From NCBI RefSeq assembly GCF_004135205.1, contig NZ_CP035490.1, positions 4,569,644-4,633,643 on the forward strand: a stretch of DNA of 64,000 nt, written 5' to 3'. The notes beneath the pieces were generated by a model. That model was not told the origin of the DNA. It saw nothing but the letters and a program-made list of their open reading frames with translations, and ran no database searches. Numbering within the stretch: the stretch's first letter is position 1; each line of letters starts with the position of its first letter. The translations under genes and the position numbers were made by a program. Of this stretch, positions 1 to 8,528 are shown piece after piece. This stretch comes from Hahella sp. KA22. Its GTDB lineage: Bacteria; Pseudomonadota; Gammaproteobacteria; Pseudomonadales; Oleiphilaceae.

Positions 1-291
1 TTCAAGGGGCTCATTATCATGCCACGTAGTCATCACACACTTCTCTTTTGGAATATCACCGTAGCTGAATGCTTCAAGATTAGCGTGATCAACTGAATCA
101 TCCCAACTACTTGCCTCGTTACCCCATGCCATCATGTAAAGGCAGCCAGCTTTGACCAAGCTTCTGCTAAGATCATGTTGCCACTCGGGAGAAACCGGTT
201 CCTCTACCACAACGATGGCGCGAAATGGTACAGAAGACAGTACCGGTAGATTCCCTGCATTTGGCTTTATGTTCAAATATTCAGTTTTCAT
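1..291 (-). CDS. Hypothetical protein, DUF7684-like, 3' end off window
   Basis: An open frame runs from an ATG at 291 to the left edge of the window without a stop, giving 97 residues. The protein looks soluble, with no signal peptide or membrane segment. Recognisable blocks are CLYMMAWG and SSWDDSVD near residues 50-68, followed by an acidic, tryptophan-containing tail (TTWHDNEP). From memory these blocks resemble the small uncharacterised family DUF7684; this could not be checked by search and the function is unknown. It lies just downstream, in the minus-strand sense, of an attC-like site, so it is probably an integron gene cassette like its neighbour. The 3' end and stop codon are outside the window. 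Confidence 0.6.
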   Translation of the reverse strand, partial: MKTEYLNIKPNAGNLPVLSSVPFRAIVVVEEPVSPEWQHDLSRSLVKAGCLYMMAWGNEASSWDDSVDHANLEAFSYGDIPKEKCVMTTWHDNEPLE

Positions 292-316
292 GAAAACGTT
301 CAATAATCAAATATGC

Positions 317-400
317 GCATAACGCTATGCATTGGGACGACTGAAGCGTAGCGTAAGCCATCCCAGTCACGATAGTGGCGACATTAGCGCCTTGTCAGGT
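317..400 (-). other. attC-like integron recombination site
   Basis: Read on the minus strand, the segment starts ACCTGACAAGGCGCTAATG and ends CATAGCGTTATGC. CGCTAATG (382-389) pairs with CATAGCG (323-329) leaving one unpaired base, as attC extrahelical bases do. Inside, TGGGA/TCCCA (333-337 and 361-365) closes a second stem. The ends resemble the RYYYAAC/GTTRRRY core sites, each with one mismatch. The stop codon of the adjacent cassette ORF lies inside its first bases, which is typical of cassettes. Identification is from pattern and folding by eye only. Confidence 0.6.
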
Positions 401-910
401 GAGACTTGGCACATTACTTTTAATCACTTCATTTGGTATTGCAAGACGGAAATCAATCCGCACCAGCTCTCCAGCAGATGGATTTTTAAGAACCGGCGCT
501 TCATCAAGGGACTGACTTTGGGGAAACACGACCAGAGATAAGTATGGGTTCTCCCTGATTGTGGAATACATAAGCATCTGAATCGCCCCCATATCAGTCC
601 TTTTCCAGTGATTAGGGCCTTCTAGAATCTTGCCCACAGAATGATAGACCACCCTTATGCTAGACCCATTTTCGTTATCGCTAAATTTGTATACGTCAGT
701 AGGATGGTCTAGCTCCACTCCAACCCTTTTAAGTTGCCCCTGCAACTCTTCAGGAAGAACAACCTTCCAGCAATGCTTCCAGTTAAAGCACCACTCACAA
801 TCACAGCCGTAAGCTGGCACACCCTTTTGATTCTGAATTTCATGGGTTGCCTCTAAGTGGGTAGCCAATTTCCATTCGGAAATTGGAACTGTGGGGCGTC
901 GTCTTTTCAT
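395..910 (-). CDS. Hypothetical cassette protein, 171 aa
   Basis: A 171-residue soluble protein without signal peptide or membrane segment. It begins with a basic stretch (MKRRRP). Near residues 34-48 it has a Cys/Trp cluster, YGCDCEWC followed by NWKHCW, which could bind metal. No family was recognised. The TGA stop lies inside the attC-like site at 317-400, and a second attC-like block (961-997) lies about 50 bases upstream of the start, so the gene fills the space between two cassette boundaries. That spacing is the main argument that it is a mobile integron cassette. The start is the ATG at 910; no strong ribosome site precedes it, which is common in cassettes. Confidence 0.65.
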   Translation of the reverse strand: MKRRRPTVPISEWKLATHLEATHEIQNQKGVPAYGCDCEWCFNWKHCWKVVLPEELQGQLKRVGVELDHPTDVYKFSDNENGSSIRVVYHSVGKILEGPNHWKRTDMGAIQMLMYSTIRENPYLSLVVFPQSQSLDEAPVLKNPSAGELVRIDFRLAIPNEVIKSNVPSLT

Positions 911-960
911 AATCGGCTACCGCTAGCTTTCGGGTAGCCAGTGCAACGTGACAGTTGTCT

Positions 961-997
961 CAGACGCGAAAGCGGCGACAACAGCGCCTTGTCAGGT
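961..997 (-). repeat. Second attC-like block (half-site), repeat of 364-400
   Basis: On the minus strand this 37-base block matches the start of the first attC-like site at about 30 of 37 positions, sharing ACCTGACAAGGCGCT and TGTCGCC. The other half of a full attC is not clear. The sequence down to the next start codon instead holds a different strong hairpin, GGCTACC/GGTAGCC, so this site is either a diverged attC or only its left end. It separates the 171-aa cassette gene from the decayed ORF at 1008-1181. Confidence 0.5.
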
Positions 998-1007
998 GAT
1001 ACTACTG

Positions 1008-1181
1008 CTAGTTTCGTGTAGAGCCCCATAAATCTTCAAACTCACTTTGCGTAATCTGTTTTGCATCAAGATGTTCTTTGCCGCATTTTAGGTTTTCATC
1101 GGTTAATTCTGGCGGATCTGTGAAGTCAGACTATTCATCCTTCTCTTCGTGTAGCGCTGCAGCCTCAAGATCGCCATCTAT
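1008..1181 (-). pseudogene. Decayed small ORF with in-frame stop
   Basis: Read on the minus strand, one frame gives an acidic peptide (DLEAAALHEEKDE), a TAG at 1131-1133, and then a further 41 codons. The part after the stop contains SDFTDPPELTDENL and SEFEDLWG before the terminal TAG at 1008. The run DPPELTDENL resembles C-termini of small antitoxins such as BrnA, but this rests on memory alone. There is no good start codon, and a TGA at 1182-1184 closes the frame upstream. The ORF stops just before the attC-like block at 961-997, the position a cassette gene would occupy, so it is read as a broken cassette. It could instead be chance coding. Confidence 0.3.
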
Positions 1182-1335
1182 TCAACTATTACGATTAATT
1201 ACTCCATCAACCATTTATAGAAGAAAGCTACTTGTTTGCCTGATTAATCGTACCTTGGATGCGTATTCAGTGCTGGAAAGATTAAATTTGAAGGCGTATA
1301 CAACTGTATTACGTAAATGTTAAACCTAAAACATG

Positions 1336-2115
1336 TTAACTTTTGTTTTTCAGAGATATCATATCGTCAAGCCGCTTCTTATACTCTTGGGAAAGTTCAA
1401 CAAAAACATTAGACATAAACTCATTTATGGCTTCGTCTACTGCCTTAGGGATATTGTTGTCTTGTTTGTAGTACTCACAACTAATCGCGCTCGGCTCAAA
1501 TATAATCGCAAGATCATGGTCATCTGAAATTGGGGCGTGCCATTCTACTTCGACTGCTTTTTCAGGCAGTTTTGCTAGAATCACATACCAGTTACAACCG
1601 TTGATATTTACGATATCAATCTCATTCTCTGTTTGAGGATAACGCCAGAAGTCGCGTTCCGGGTCTACCGGCCTGACCTTTTTATTTCTGCGCGCCCTAG
1701 TATCTCTATTGAGGCTTCCCCACATATCCTCACAATACTGTAACAGCCACTGCGACATAGCGCTTTGAATGAAAAAGCTGTCAACTTTCTGAAAGTGTGG
1801 GTGTCGTCGACGTAGTTTAATGCTTGTAACGGTCAGGCCAATTGCACCTTTTCCGAAAGGTCTGTCCCAAAATTTCCATCCCGTTGTCAATAGCTCAAGA
1901 GACATTCCTTTCTTGCTGCTCCAGACTTTAAATAGATCATCCTTATATATATCAATATGCTCAGGAGCCACCTTCAAAGCAGAAGATATTTCATGTGGGG
2001 GGCACTTAAACTTAATTATACTTCCTGACAAATTAAAATGACGCCATGGGGCTGACTTGAAGTCAGGCCCCAGTGGATTCATTAAAGATGCTTTAAATGA
2101 CTTGATCAATCGCAT
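1336..2115 (-). CDS. Hypothetical protein, 259 aa, downstream partner of the 457-aa gene
   Basis: A 259-residue protein rich in Trp, Lys and Asp, with no signal peptide or membrane segment, so probably cytoplasmic. No known domain was recognised. Its ATG overlaps the stop of the upstream 457-aa gene by one base (TAATG on the minus strand), so the two are translationally coupled. Base composition is AT-richer than the core genes to the right. The coupled arrangement, a larger protein with a hydrophobic glycine-rich segment followed by a smaller soluble one, is what an effector-immunity pair looks like. That is inference from layout alone. Confidence 0.6.
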   Translation of the reverse strand: MRLIKSFKASLMNPLGPDFKSAPWRHFNLSGSIIKFKCPPHEISSALKVAPEHIDIYKDDLFKVWSSKKGMSLELLTTGWKFWDRPFGKGAIGLTVTSIKLRRRHPHFQKVDSFFIQSAMSQWLLQYCEDMWGSLNRDTRARRNKKVRPVDPERDFWRYPQTENEIDIVNINGCNWYVILAKLPEKAVEVEWHAPISDDHDLAIIFEPSAISCEYYKQDNNIPKAVDEAINEFMSNVFVELSQEYKKRLDDMISLKNKS

Positions 2116-3488
2116 TACCAGCGCGACCTCACGTCACGAACCAAAGCCATGAATGACTGTTTGAACCCTCCAGACTGATTAATAACTTGCGTATTAAAAT
2201 CAACGTTACTTTTTGTTGGATTTAGATGAGGATTAAGCACAGGGCTTCGAGAGCTATTGGCTATTATGTTTCTGATTTTAGACGCACCAAACAACAGCCC
2301 AACCGCAGAAACAGCAGCGGCAGCGCCACCTCCAAATGTAGAGATTATTGGCGCCCCCATTGCAATTGAGCCTATCTTGAAGCCCGTACCAAACGCAGAA
2401 GCGGTAAAACCAAAGCCCCAAGCACCATCAATTCGCGCCTGCACGCGAACCTTTTCTGCAACTTCTGAAGGGGCGCCTCCCCACTTCTCTAAAATCTCCG
2501 CAGTTTTAAACTGTTCAAGCATTTTAGTCCTTACACAAGTCCAGTCATCCGTTTGTGTCTTTGTTACATCTTTCGCCAAAGTCATACCACGTCTCTGCAT
2601 TTCAAGCAGTAAAGGGTTGGCGATCATTCCTGGTGCGCCTAAAAATACAGTATGCTTGTCCAACTGCAGGTTGGGTGGCAGTTGCTTAAGAGCGCTAAAC
2701 ATCAAGTCAGCGCCGTTACCTATAACTGTCCAATTAATCTCTCGTCCAATTCGTTGTGTCCTATAAATGCCTCTTGCGAGCATTGTTGCAGTGAATGACG
2801 CAGAGGTTTGTTTTTGCTCCGGGGTTGTCCACTCTGTACAGTCCCGATACAAAGGTGGTGGGTTATAAGCTAGCGTATAGCCTTCTTGCTCCAAATAAGC
2901 TTGATCATCATAGGCATCCTTGATAATAGCTGGCATTGTCTGAGTCGCAGCTACTTTGAGATTCTCTGTAAAGTCCCCATTTATTGCAACATGCTTACTG
3001 GACAAATTGTTTTCAGGAGATGAGCTTACTTTCCAACTATCAACTATGTATTTGACGTGATAAAAGCCTGGCTTATGGCCTTCGGCATGCTCTACCAGTT
3101 CAATATCCGTTATATACACACCCGGGGAAAGGCCGTCTACGCTATCTTGGCGAATTACATAACTAATGCGCAGGTTTTCCACTAGGTCAACATGTTCAAA
3201 TGCATTTCGCTTATTAGAATAAGACTGAAATCCCCCTGCGCATGACCTTAGCCGGGATAGACGGGACAAGATGAGTTCTTCGTTGCCACCGACTGCTACT
3301 AAGTGAGCGAAACGCTTCCCTAGATCACCGCCTGGTATATATATTTTTCGGCCAGATTCATTCACTACACCATCAAACATCAGTATATAGCCAGATGCTG
3401 CATTTCCGAATGAGCGTTTAAAGCCATGATTAGTCAAGCCAGGCTGGCTCAAGGTCGTTCGGGTAAATTCTGTCGCAAGCGCATTCAT
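2115..3488 (-). CDS. Hypothetical protein with glycine/alanine-rich hydrophobic segment, 457 aa
   Basis: Residues 1-360 look globular and soluble, with no family recognised. Residues about 370-410 are hydrophobic and rich in Gly and Ala (GFGFTASAFGTGFKIG, then GGGAAAAVSAVGLLFG), long enough for a membrane hairpin, followed by a polar C-terminal tail. There is no N-terminal signal peptide. The start is the ATG at 3488; the upstream 258 bases contain no gene. It is the first gene of a two-gene unit with the 259-aa protein. The soluble body plus late amphipathic hairpin recalls pore-forming or T6SS-delivered effectors, but no motif proves this. Confidence 0.6.
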   Translation of the reverse strand: MNALATEFTRTTLSQPGLTNHGFKRSFGNAASGYILMFDGVVNESGRKIYIPGGDLGKRFAHLVAVGGNEELILSRLSRLRSCAGGFQSYSNKRNAFEHVDLVENLRISYVIRQDSVDGLSPGVYITDIELVEHAEGHKPGFYHVKYIVDSWKVSSSPENNLSSKHVAINGDFTENLKVAATQTMPAIIKDAYDDQAYLEQEGYTLAYNPPPLYRDCTEWTTPEQKQTSASFTATMLARGIYRTQRIGREINWTVIGNGADLMFSALKQLPPNLQLDKHTVFLGAPGMIANPLLLEMQRRGMTLAKDVTKTQTDDWTCVRTKMLEQFKTAEILEKWGGAPSEVAEKVRVQARIDGAWGFGFTASAFGTGFKIGSIAMGAPIISTFGGGAAAAVSAVGLLFGASKIRNIIANSSRSPVLNPHLNPTKSNVDFNTQVINQSGGFKQSFMALVRDVRSRW

Positions 3489-3746
3489 GCGGGATAAATC
3501 TCCATATTTAGGTGGGCTCTAAAAGGTAAAATCGACTGTATAGTAGCCAAATCCAAGCAAACGAAGAATCAGCCTAATAGCATAAATTTTTTTGGTCAAT
3601 TCTACTGAGCGAAACGACGGGAAAGGGCCAGCCAGTACGTTTTCCCACTGACTAGCGGATAGGACTTACATATAAAGGAAGGCGGTAGTTAATCTGTGTT
3701 TACTGGTCGGTGAACAACGGACTCTCCCTAGTGAATGCAGGTCACC

Positions 3747-4112
3747 CTAACACGCCAGTGCGCCGATGGTCACCGCATCGCCGGAACATAGTTGAAAGTT
3801 CATGTCCTGGCCGGGACACAGGTGTTCGCCGTTGTGACGATGTATGTGAATATCAACGATAGCTTCGCCGTGCACGGAGTTTTTGTCCAGATAATAAAAG
3901 TACTTGGACTCCCCTTCCGGCAATGGGATGTTGTCGTCGCCGTCAAAAGGCCGGATGCTGGCGCTGAAGGCGTTAGCGTATTGCGTCAGGGCCTCGCCCA
4001 AAGTAGCGGCGGCGGTTTCGAACGGGGCGTTCTCGACCAGGATGTATTTATCCTGCACGGGACATTTCTCAAAACGATATCGGGGGCTTGCCGGACCAAT
4101 AATTCTGACCAT
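3747..4112 (-). CDS. Hypothetical protein, 121 aa, His-rich
   Basis: The frame is open from 4211, but the ATG at 4112 is the better start. It has an AGAAG-like ribosome site close upstream and gives a protein beginning MVRIIGPASPRYRFE. The protein is soluble and acidic, with a histidine cluster DIHIHRHNGEHLCPG near residues 86-100 and three Cys residues in the last third. No family was recognised. An overlapping plus-strand frame (3792-4214) is less protein-like and is treated as a shadow. The gene is divergent from the repeat protein at 4382. Confidence 0.5.
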   Translation of the reverse strand: MVRIIGPASPRYRFEKCPVQDKYILVENAPFETAAATLGEALTQYANAFSASIRPFDGDDNIPLPEGESKYFYYLDKNSVHGEAIVDIHIHRHNGEHLCPGQDMNFQLCSGDAVTIGALAC

Positions 4113-4381
4113 GAATACTTCTGTCTGATTGAAAAGAATAGGCGTCGCCGAGCGACTAAACCGGATTGCTGGCTCATATTGCGCAGGTCGTCTCAACAGC
4201 GACCTTATCAATAAGTCGAATACCCTTTCGAAGCTGCGCCGTCACTGGCGCGACAGGCCGCTGCGCACTCCGTATACCGGTTAGCGTTGGCGGCCGTATT
4301 AAGGTATAACACCCGTGGAGCGGACGGTGAATCGGCCATTTGTCCGTGTATTTACAAAGAGATCCAAGAGGATATTCCGTC

Positions 4382-5125
4382 GTGAAAGAACTGGAGCAAC
4401 TTTTAACCGCTTCCGCCATTCAAGACGCCAACTGGGCGTCGGATTTACTTGCTCACATGTCGATACATAAAGATGATTACGCATCCACATCAGCAAATAT
4501 AGCTTGTAGCGAAATACTCGCCCACCCTGACGCCATCGCTCATCCACGCTGGCCAGAGCTGGTGGAGGCGGCGATCAACGCTTCCCGCGACTTCGAGGAT
4601 GTGGCGGAAGAAATCTATGGTGAACGTATTTCTATCGCAGATGACGAAGGGTGGCTATGTCAGGGATTCGATAGCTACAGCACCACCTATAGCGTCGCCG
4701 AACTGCTTGGGGTAAAGGCCGCCCGCGCCCATCCGCAATGGTTTAGCTTGGTGCTTAAACTAATTGAAATGAGCGATTGTAACGAACACCAAGCGCCTGT
4801 CGGGGAGGATACTATTTTACCGGCCGTTCTGGACAACCACCCGCAATGGGACCAGCTCATTCCCCATTTGCTAGATTTGGATCACTATACCTTCATGGAC
4901 ACACTGCTACCCCAACGCCAAATTCTATCACACCCAGATTTAATGAAATGGGTGACGCCGTTTAAAAGTCACGTAATGATGGTACGCGCCATTACGCACC
5001 CCGATGTCGCGGCCCATGAGCGCTGGCGGGAGCTGGCCTTGTTGGTGAAAGATCAACCTTATATTCGCAACAGCAGCGACTTCCCCGCTCTGCAAAAGCT
5101 CCTGCAGGAAAGAGGCTTGGAGTAA
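4382..5125 (+). CDS. Helical repeat protein with HPxW-type motif, 247 aa
   Basis: Start chosen as the GTG at 4382, which has AGAGGA nine bases upstream; the longer TTG start at 4340 lacks a ribosome site. The protein is cytoplasmic and built of imperfect helical repeats marked by AHPRWPELV, AHPQWFSLV, NHPQWDQLI, SHPDLMKWV and THPDVAAHERWREL, spaced roughly 20-60 residues apart. This pattern resembles HEAT or variant leucine-rich repeat solenoids and suggests a protein-binding role. No catalytic motif is visible. A possible promoter lies upstream (TTAGCG at 4281 and TATAAC at 4305, 18-base spacer). Function unknown. Confidence 0.65.
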   Translation: MKELEQLLTASAIQDANWASDLLAHMSIHKDDYASTSANIACSEILAHPDAIAHPRWPELVEAAINASRDFEDVAEEIYGERISIADDEGWLCQGFDSYSTTYSVAELLGVKAARAHPQWFSLVLKLIEMSDCNEHQAPVGEDTILPAVLDNHPQWDQLIPHLLDLDHYTFMDTLLPQRQILSHPDLMKWVTPFKSHVMMVRAITHPDVAAHERWRELALLVKDQPYIRNSSDFPALQKLLQERGLE

Positions 5126-5218
5126 TTTTTCACTTAATCTGAAAGAGACTCTTTTTTGTCATCAAAGCGCAATATAACAGACTTAGCATTTCGCACTTTT
5201 TGATTCACAAACGCCGCT

Positions 5219-6430
5219 ATGAACGACCTCACTGACGCTCCCGCTCAAACCTCCACGACTGGCGATATCTTTCGCGCGTTTTTAAAGCTGGGTCTGACGT
5301 CTTTTGGCGGGCCGGTGGCGCATCTGGGGTATTTTCGGGATGAGTTCGTTATTCGGCGGCGCTGGCTGAGCGAAGAAAGTTATGCCGATCTGGTGGCGCT
5401 GTGTCAGTTCCTGCCGGGGCCGGCAAGCAGTCAGGTGGGGTTCGCGTTGGGAATGCGGCGTGGCGGCGTGAAAGGCGCGTTGGCCGCCTGGACTGCTTTT
5501 ACCTTGCCATCCGCGTTGTTTCTGCTGCTCTTCGCGCTTAGCGCCGACGCATTTGCCGGAGGCATAGGGCAAAGTCTGATCCACGGATTGAAGCTGGTTG
5601 CAGTCGCAGTGGTCGCTCAGGCTGTGTGGGGAATGGCGCGTAATCTGTGTCCAGATAGACAGCGCGCCGGTATCGCCCTCGTCGCGGTGATTCTGACCGC
5701 CGCCCTGCCCTCGGCCTTCGGACAAATAGGCGTCATTGCGCTTGGCGCCGGGGCGGGTTTGCTTCTTTGCGGTCATGCGCAACGCAAAGCGGAGGAGCAT
5801 CGGCCGGTGGAGTTTCCTCACGGCAAGTCCTACGTAGCGCTGGCGACCTTTTTCCTTTTATTGCTGATACTACCAGCGCTTACCCTCTCCACCGGCTCCA
5901 ATGCCCTGGCGCTGTTCGAAGCTTTCTATCGGGCCGGAGCGCTGGTGTTTGGCGGCGGTCATGTGGTGCTGCCTTTGTTAGAAGCCAGCGTGGTCGATAC
6001 GGGCTGGGTCAGCGCCAACAGTTTCATCGCGGGATATGGCGCCGCGCAGGCGGTTCCAGGGCCGTTGTTTACGTTCGCCGCCTACTTGGGCGCCTCCGTA
6101 TCGCTGACGCCCAATGCGCTGCTCGGCGCCGTCATTAGCCTCATCGCCATTTTCCTGCCGGGTATGCTGCTGGTTATCGCCGTCCTGCCACACTGGGACC
6201 GTTTCCGCCAGCAATCCCGCGCCCAGGCCGCCATGGCGGGCGCTAACGCAGCGGTGGTCGGTTTGCTGGGTTCTGCGCTCTATCATCCCGTATGGACCAG
6301 TTCCGTGCTATCCCCACGAGACTTCGCCGTCGCCCTGACCGCGTTCTGCTTATTAACTATCTGGAAACTGGCGCCGTGGAAAGTGGTAGTCGCCACCACC
6401 ATTGCTGGCGCGTGGATTTATTACCTGTAA
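5219..6430 (+). CDS. chrA: Chromate transporter ChrA family
   Basis: A full-length two-domain ChrA (CHR superfamily) inner-membrane protein of 403 residues. Each half carries the family signature: FGGPVAHLGYFRDEFV and FLPGPASSQVGFALG in the N-terminal half, and FGGGHVVLPLLE and AAQAVPGPLFTFAAYLG in the C-terminal half. About ten hydrophobic segments are visible. Family members expel chromate, and some act on sulfate or other anions. No regulator (ChrB) or reductase gene is adjacent, so the substrate cannot be fixed from context. The start is the ATG at 5219; the ribosome site is weak. Confidence 0.92.
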   Translation: MNDLTDAPAQTSTTGDIFRAFLKLGLTSFGGPVAHLGYFRDEFVIRRRWLSEESYADLVALCQFLPGPASSQVGFALGMRRGGVKGALAAWTAFTLPSALFLLLFALSADAFAGGIGQSLIHGLKLVAVAVVAQAVWGMARNLCPDRQRAGIALVAVILTAALPSAFGQIGVIALGAGAGLLLCGHAQRKAEEHRPVEFPHGKSYVALATFFLLLLILPALTLSTGSNALALFEAFYRAGALVFGGGHVVLPLLEASVVDTGWVSANSFIAGYGAAQAVPGPLFTFAAYLGASVSLTPNALLGAVISLIAIFLPGMLLVIAVLPHWDRFRQQSRAQAAMAGANAAVVGLLGSALYHPVWTSSVLSPRDFAVALTAFCLLTIWKLAPWKVVVATTIAGAWIYYL

Positions 6431-6526
6431 ACCTGATTCTTTCCCGCTTCGTACTAGACTGAGTAGTGTCGCCGGCCCTCCCAGCGTCGGCGCGCCTCAC
6501 AATAAAAACTAATACGGAGACCGGTT

Positions 6527-7264
6527 ATGAGAAAGCCACTACTCACCCTGCTAAGTCTTGTCTTTTCCTGCAGCGCCCTCGCCGCGGGCAAAAACGTCAC
6601 CTATAAGGTCGATGGCGACGCTTATGAAGGCTACTACGTCAGCCCCGGCAAAGACGCCCCGCTGGTACTGCTGGTGCACGATTGGGACGGATTGACCGAC
6701 TACGAAGTCAAGCGCGCGGAAATGCTGTCAGACATGGGCTACGCGGTATTCGCCGTCGATTTGTTCGGCGCGGGCGTGCGTCCCACCAAAGATGAAGACA
6801 AACGCCAGCATACCGGCGAACTTTATAAAGACCGCAATAAAATGCGCAAGCTGTTGCAAGCGTCGCTGGATACGGCGAAGTCAGAGGGAGGAAACATCAA
6901 TAACGCTGTCGCCATGGGGTACTGCTTCGGCGGCGCGGCGGTATTGGAAATGGCCCGTTCCGGCGCCGACCTGAAAGGATTCGCCACCTTTCATGGCGGA
7001 CTGCAAACACCGGACGGACAGAACTACAGCAAAACCCACGGCCAGCTTCTGATCATGCATGGCAGCGCCGATTCCGCCATCACCATGGACCAGTTCGCGG
7101 CCTTGGCCAATGAGCTTGAAAAAAGCGGCGTGCGCCACGAAATGATTACTTATAGCGGCGCGCCTCACGCTTTCACGGTATTTGGATCGGAGCGATACAG
7201 AGAAGATGCGGACAAAAAATCCTGGAGCCGTTTCGGTGAATTTCTCACCAGCGTGACGCAATAA
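6527..7264 (+). CDS. Dienelactone hydrolase family protein, exported
   Basis: An alpha/beta hydrolase of the dienelactone hydrolase family, 245 residues. Residues 1-20 are a Sec signal peptide ending ALA, so it is probably periplasmic. The catalytic triad fits Cys133 (GYCFGG), Asp182 (GSADSAI) and His214 (APHAFT), the arrangement of this family where Cys replaces Ser. True dienelactone hydrolases are cytoplasmic enzymes of chlorocatechol breakdown; exported relatives such as this are usually of unknown substrate. The PEBP-family gene follows 41 bases downstream on the same strand and may be co-transcribed. Confidence 0.88.
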   Translation: MRKPLLTLLSLVFSCSALAAGKNVTYKVDGDAYEGYYVSPGKDAPLVLLVHDWDGLTDYEVKRAEMLSDMGYAVFAVDLFGAGVRPTKDEDKRQHTGELYKDRNKMRKLLQASLDTAKSEGGNINNAVAMGYCFGGAAVLEMARSGADLKGFATFHGGLQTPDGQNYSKTHGQLLIMHGSADSAITMDQFAALANELEKSGVRHEMITYSGAPHAFTVFGSERYREDADKKSWSRFGEFLTSVTQ

Positions 7265-7305
7265 ATCCGTTCAATCAGGAACAGGCTATTTAAGGGAGAG
7301 GATTC

Positions 7306-7785
7306 ATGGGATTTGCTTTATCCAACATGCAGCTTACCAGTGCGGCGTTCAGCAATGACGGCCGCATCCCCGGCAAACATACCGGCGAAGGCGAAGACGT
7401 CTCGCCAGCGCTGTCCTGGTCGGGAGAACCAGAGGGAACGCAGAGCTTCGCTGTCGTCTGCCACGATCCGGACGCGCCCTTGATCGGCGCCCAGGGAACT
7501 TACGGGTTCGTGCATTGGGCGTTGTATAACATTCCCGCCGACGTTCACAGTCTGCCGGAGGGCGTCAACGCTTACGCCAGCGGCAGGACAGACTTCGGCA
7601 AAACCGGTTATGGCGGCCCCATGCCGCCGCCGGGACACGGGACCCATCGCTATTATTTCTGGATTCTGGCGCTTAACGCGCAGTTGGACCTGCCGGAAGG
7701 GCTCACACTCTGGCAACTGCTGGCGAAAGTGGAGCCCCATGTCATCGGCATGAATCGGCTGGTTGGCGTGTACAGTCGCGGCTAG
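7306..7785 (+). CDS. YbhB/YbcL (PEBP) family protein
   Basis: A 159-residue member of the bacterial phosphatidylethanolamine-binding-protein fold (YbhB/YbcL type). Visible family blocks are VSPALSWSGEPEGTQSFAV, HDPDAP, FVHWALYNIP and the GTHRYYFWILAL strand, which form the small anion-binding pocket. There is no signal peptide. The start ATG at 7306 has a strong AGGGAGAGGA site upstream. The bacterial family has no settled function; relatives are called Raf-kinase-inhibitor-like by fold only. The stop overlaps the end of the convergent methyltransferase gene by four bases at a CTAG. Confidence 0.9.
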   Translation: MGFALSNMQLTSAAFSNDGRIPGKHTGEGEDVSPALSWSGEPEGTQSFAVVCHDPDAPLIGAQGTYGFVHWALYNIPADVHSLPEGVNAYASGRTDFGKTGYGGPMPPPGHGTHRYYFWILALNAQLDLPEGLTLWQLLAKVEPHVIGMNRLVGVYSRG

Positions 7786-8528
7786 CCCCCGTGGCGGCCT
7801 GCGAGGATAAATACATCCAGCGTCACCGGGCGGGTTTCCACCCCGCCCCAGGCTTCCCTCATTCGGGCGTAACTATCCGCGAAGAAGCTATCTCCCCGGT
7901 CCTCCATACAGCGCCGGGTCGCCGACCAGCTATGCAGGTAGGAGAAAAATTCGTCCAGAGTCCAGGGCATGATCAGTTCAAACCGCGGCGTGCGTATGGG
8001 CTCAAACGGAAACGGCACGTCTTTGTATTCGTTCCACAGCAATAGATTTTGCGGCGCCCAATAGGGCTCGATCACCTGCAATAAGCTCTGCTCCAAAACG
8101 CCATCCAATTCCATGCCAAGATGCGGCCAGCTATACCCCCAGGCTGCGAACAACCCGCCCGGACGCAACACTCGTTTCACTTCCGGCCAGAACTTCTCGT
8201 AATCAAACCAGTGCAAGGCCAGAGCGACGCACACCGCGTCGAAATAAGCATCTGGATAACCGGTGTCTTCACAGGGCCGCACGGAATAATGCACTCCATG
8301 GTAAGTCGGCGCGTTTTCAATCTGCGCCGCACTGACGTCACTGGCTTCCACTGCAGAAAAATACTCCCGCAGATCCGCCGCCGCCTGCCCGTTTCCACAC
8401 CCCGCATCCCACACCCGCTCATGCCCGCCACAGGCATCCGCCAGCCACTGATACAACGCCTTGGGATAATGCGGCCGCGCCTTCGCGTAGATCTCCGCCT
8501 TATCATCGAACAGCTTCTGAATATCCAT
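7782..8528 (-). CDS. Class I SAM-dependent methyltransferase
   Basis: A 248-residue cytoplasmic methyltransferase of the Methyltransf_11 type. Motif I is DAGCGNGQAA near residues 41-50, followed by the acidic strand end (VEASDVSAAQ) and the post-motif strand VCVALALHWFD. This small-molecule methyltransferase group is broad; related proteins are described as yeast Tmt1/Crg1-like or UbiE-like, but the substrate cannot be told from sequence. The gene is convergent with the PEBP gene and stands alone on its strand, with mostly non-coding sequence upstream. Confidence 0.88.
   Translation of the reverse strand: MDIQKLFDDKAEIYAKARPHYPKALYQWLADACGGHERVWDAGCGNGQAAADLREYFSAVEASDVSAAQIENAPTYHGVHYSVRPCEDTGYPDAYFDAVCVALALHWFDYEKFWPEVKRVLRPGGLFAAWGYSWPHLGMELDGVLEQSLLQVIEPYWAPQNLLLWNEYKDVPFPFEPIRTPRFELIMPWTLDEFFSYLHSWSATRRCMEDRGDSFFADSYARMREAWGGVETRPVTLDVFILAGRHGG

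Noticed and set aside
1078-1527. Two small plus-strand frames left of the 259-aa gene
   Set aside because: No ribosome sites and composition unlike proteins; they overlap better-supported minus-strand coding or debris.
3792-4214. Plus-strand frame opposite the 121-aa gene
   Set aside because: The minus-strand frame has a better start and a more protein-like composition; the two cannot both be trusted.
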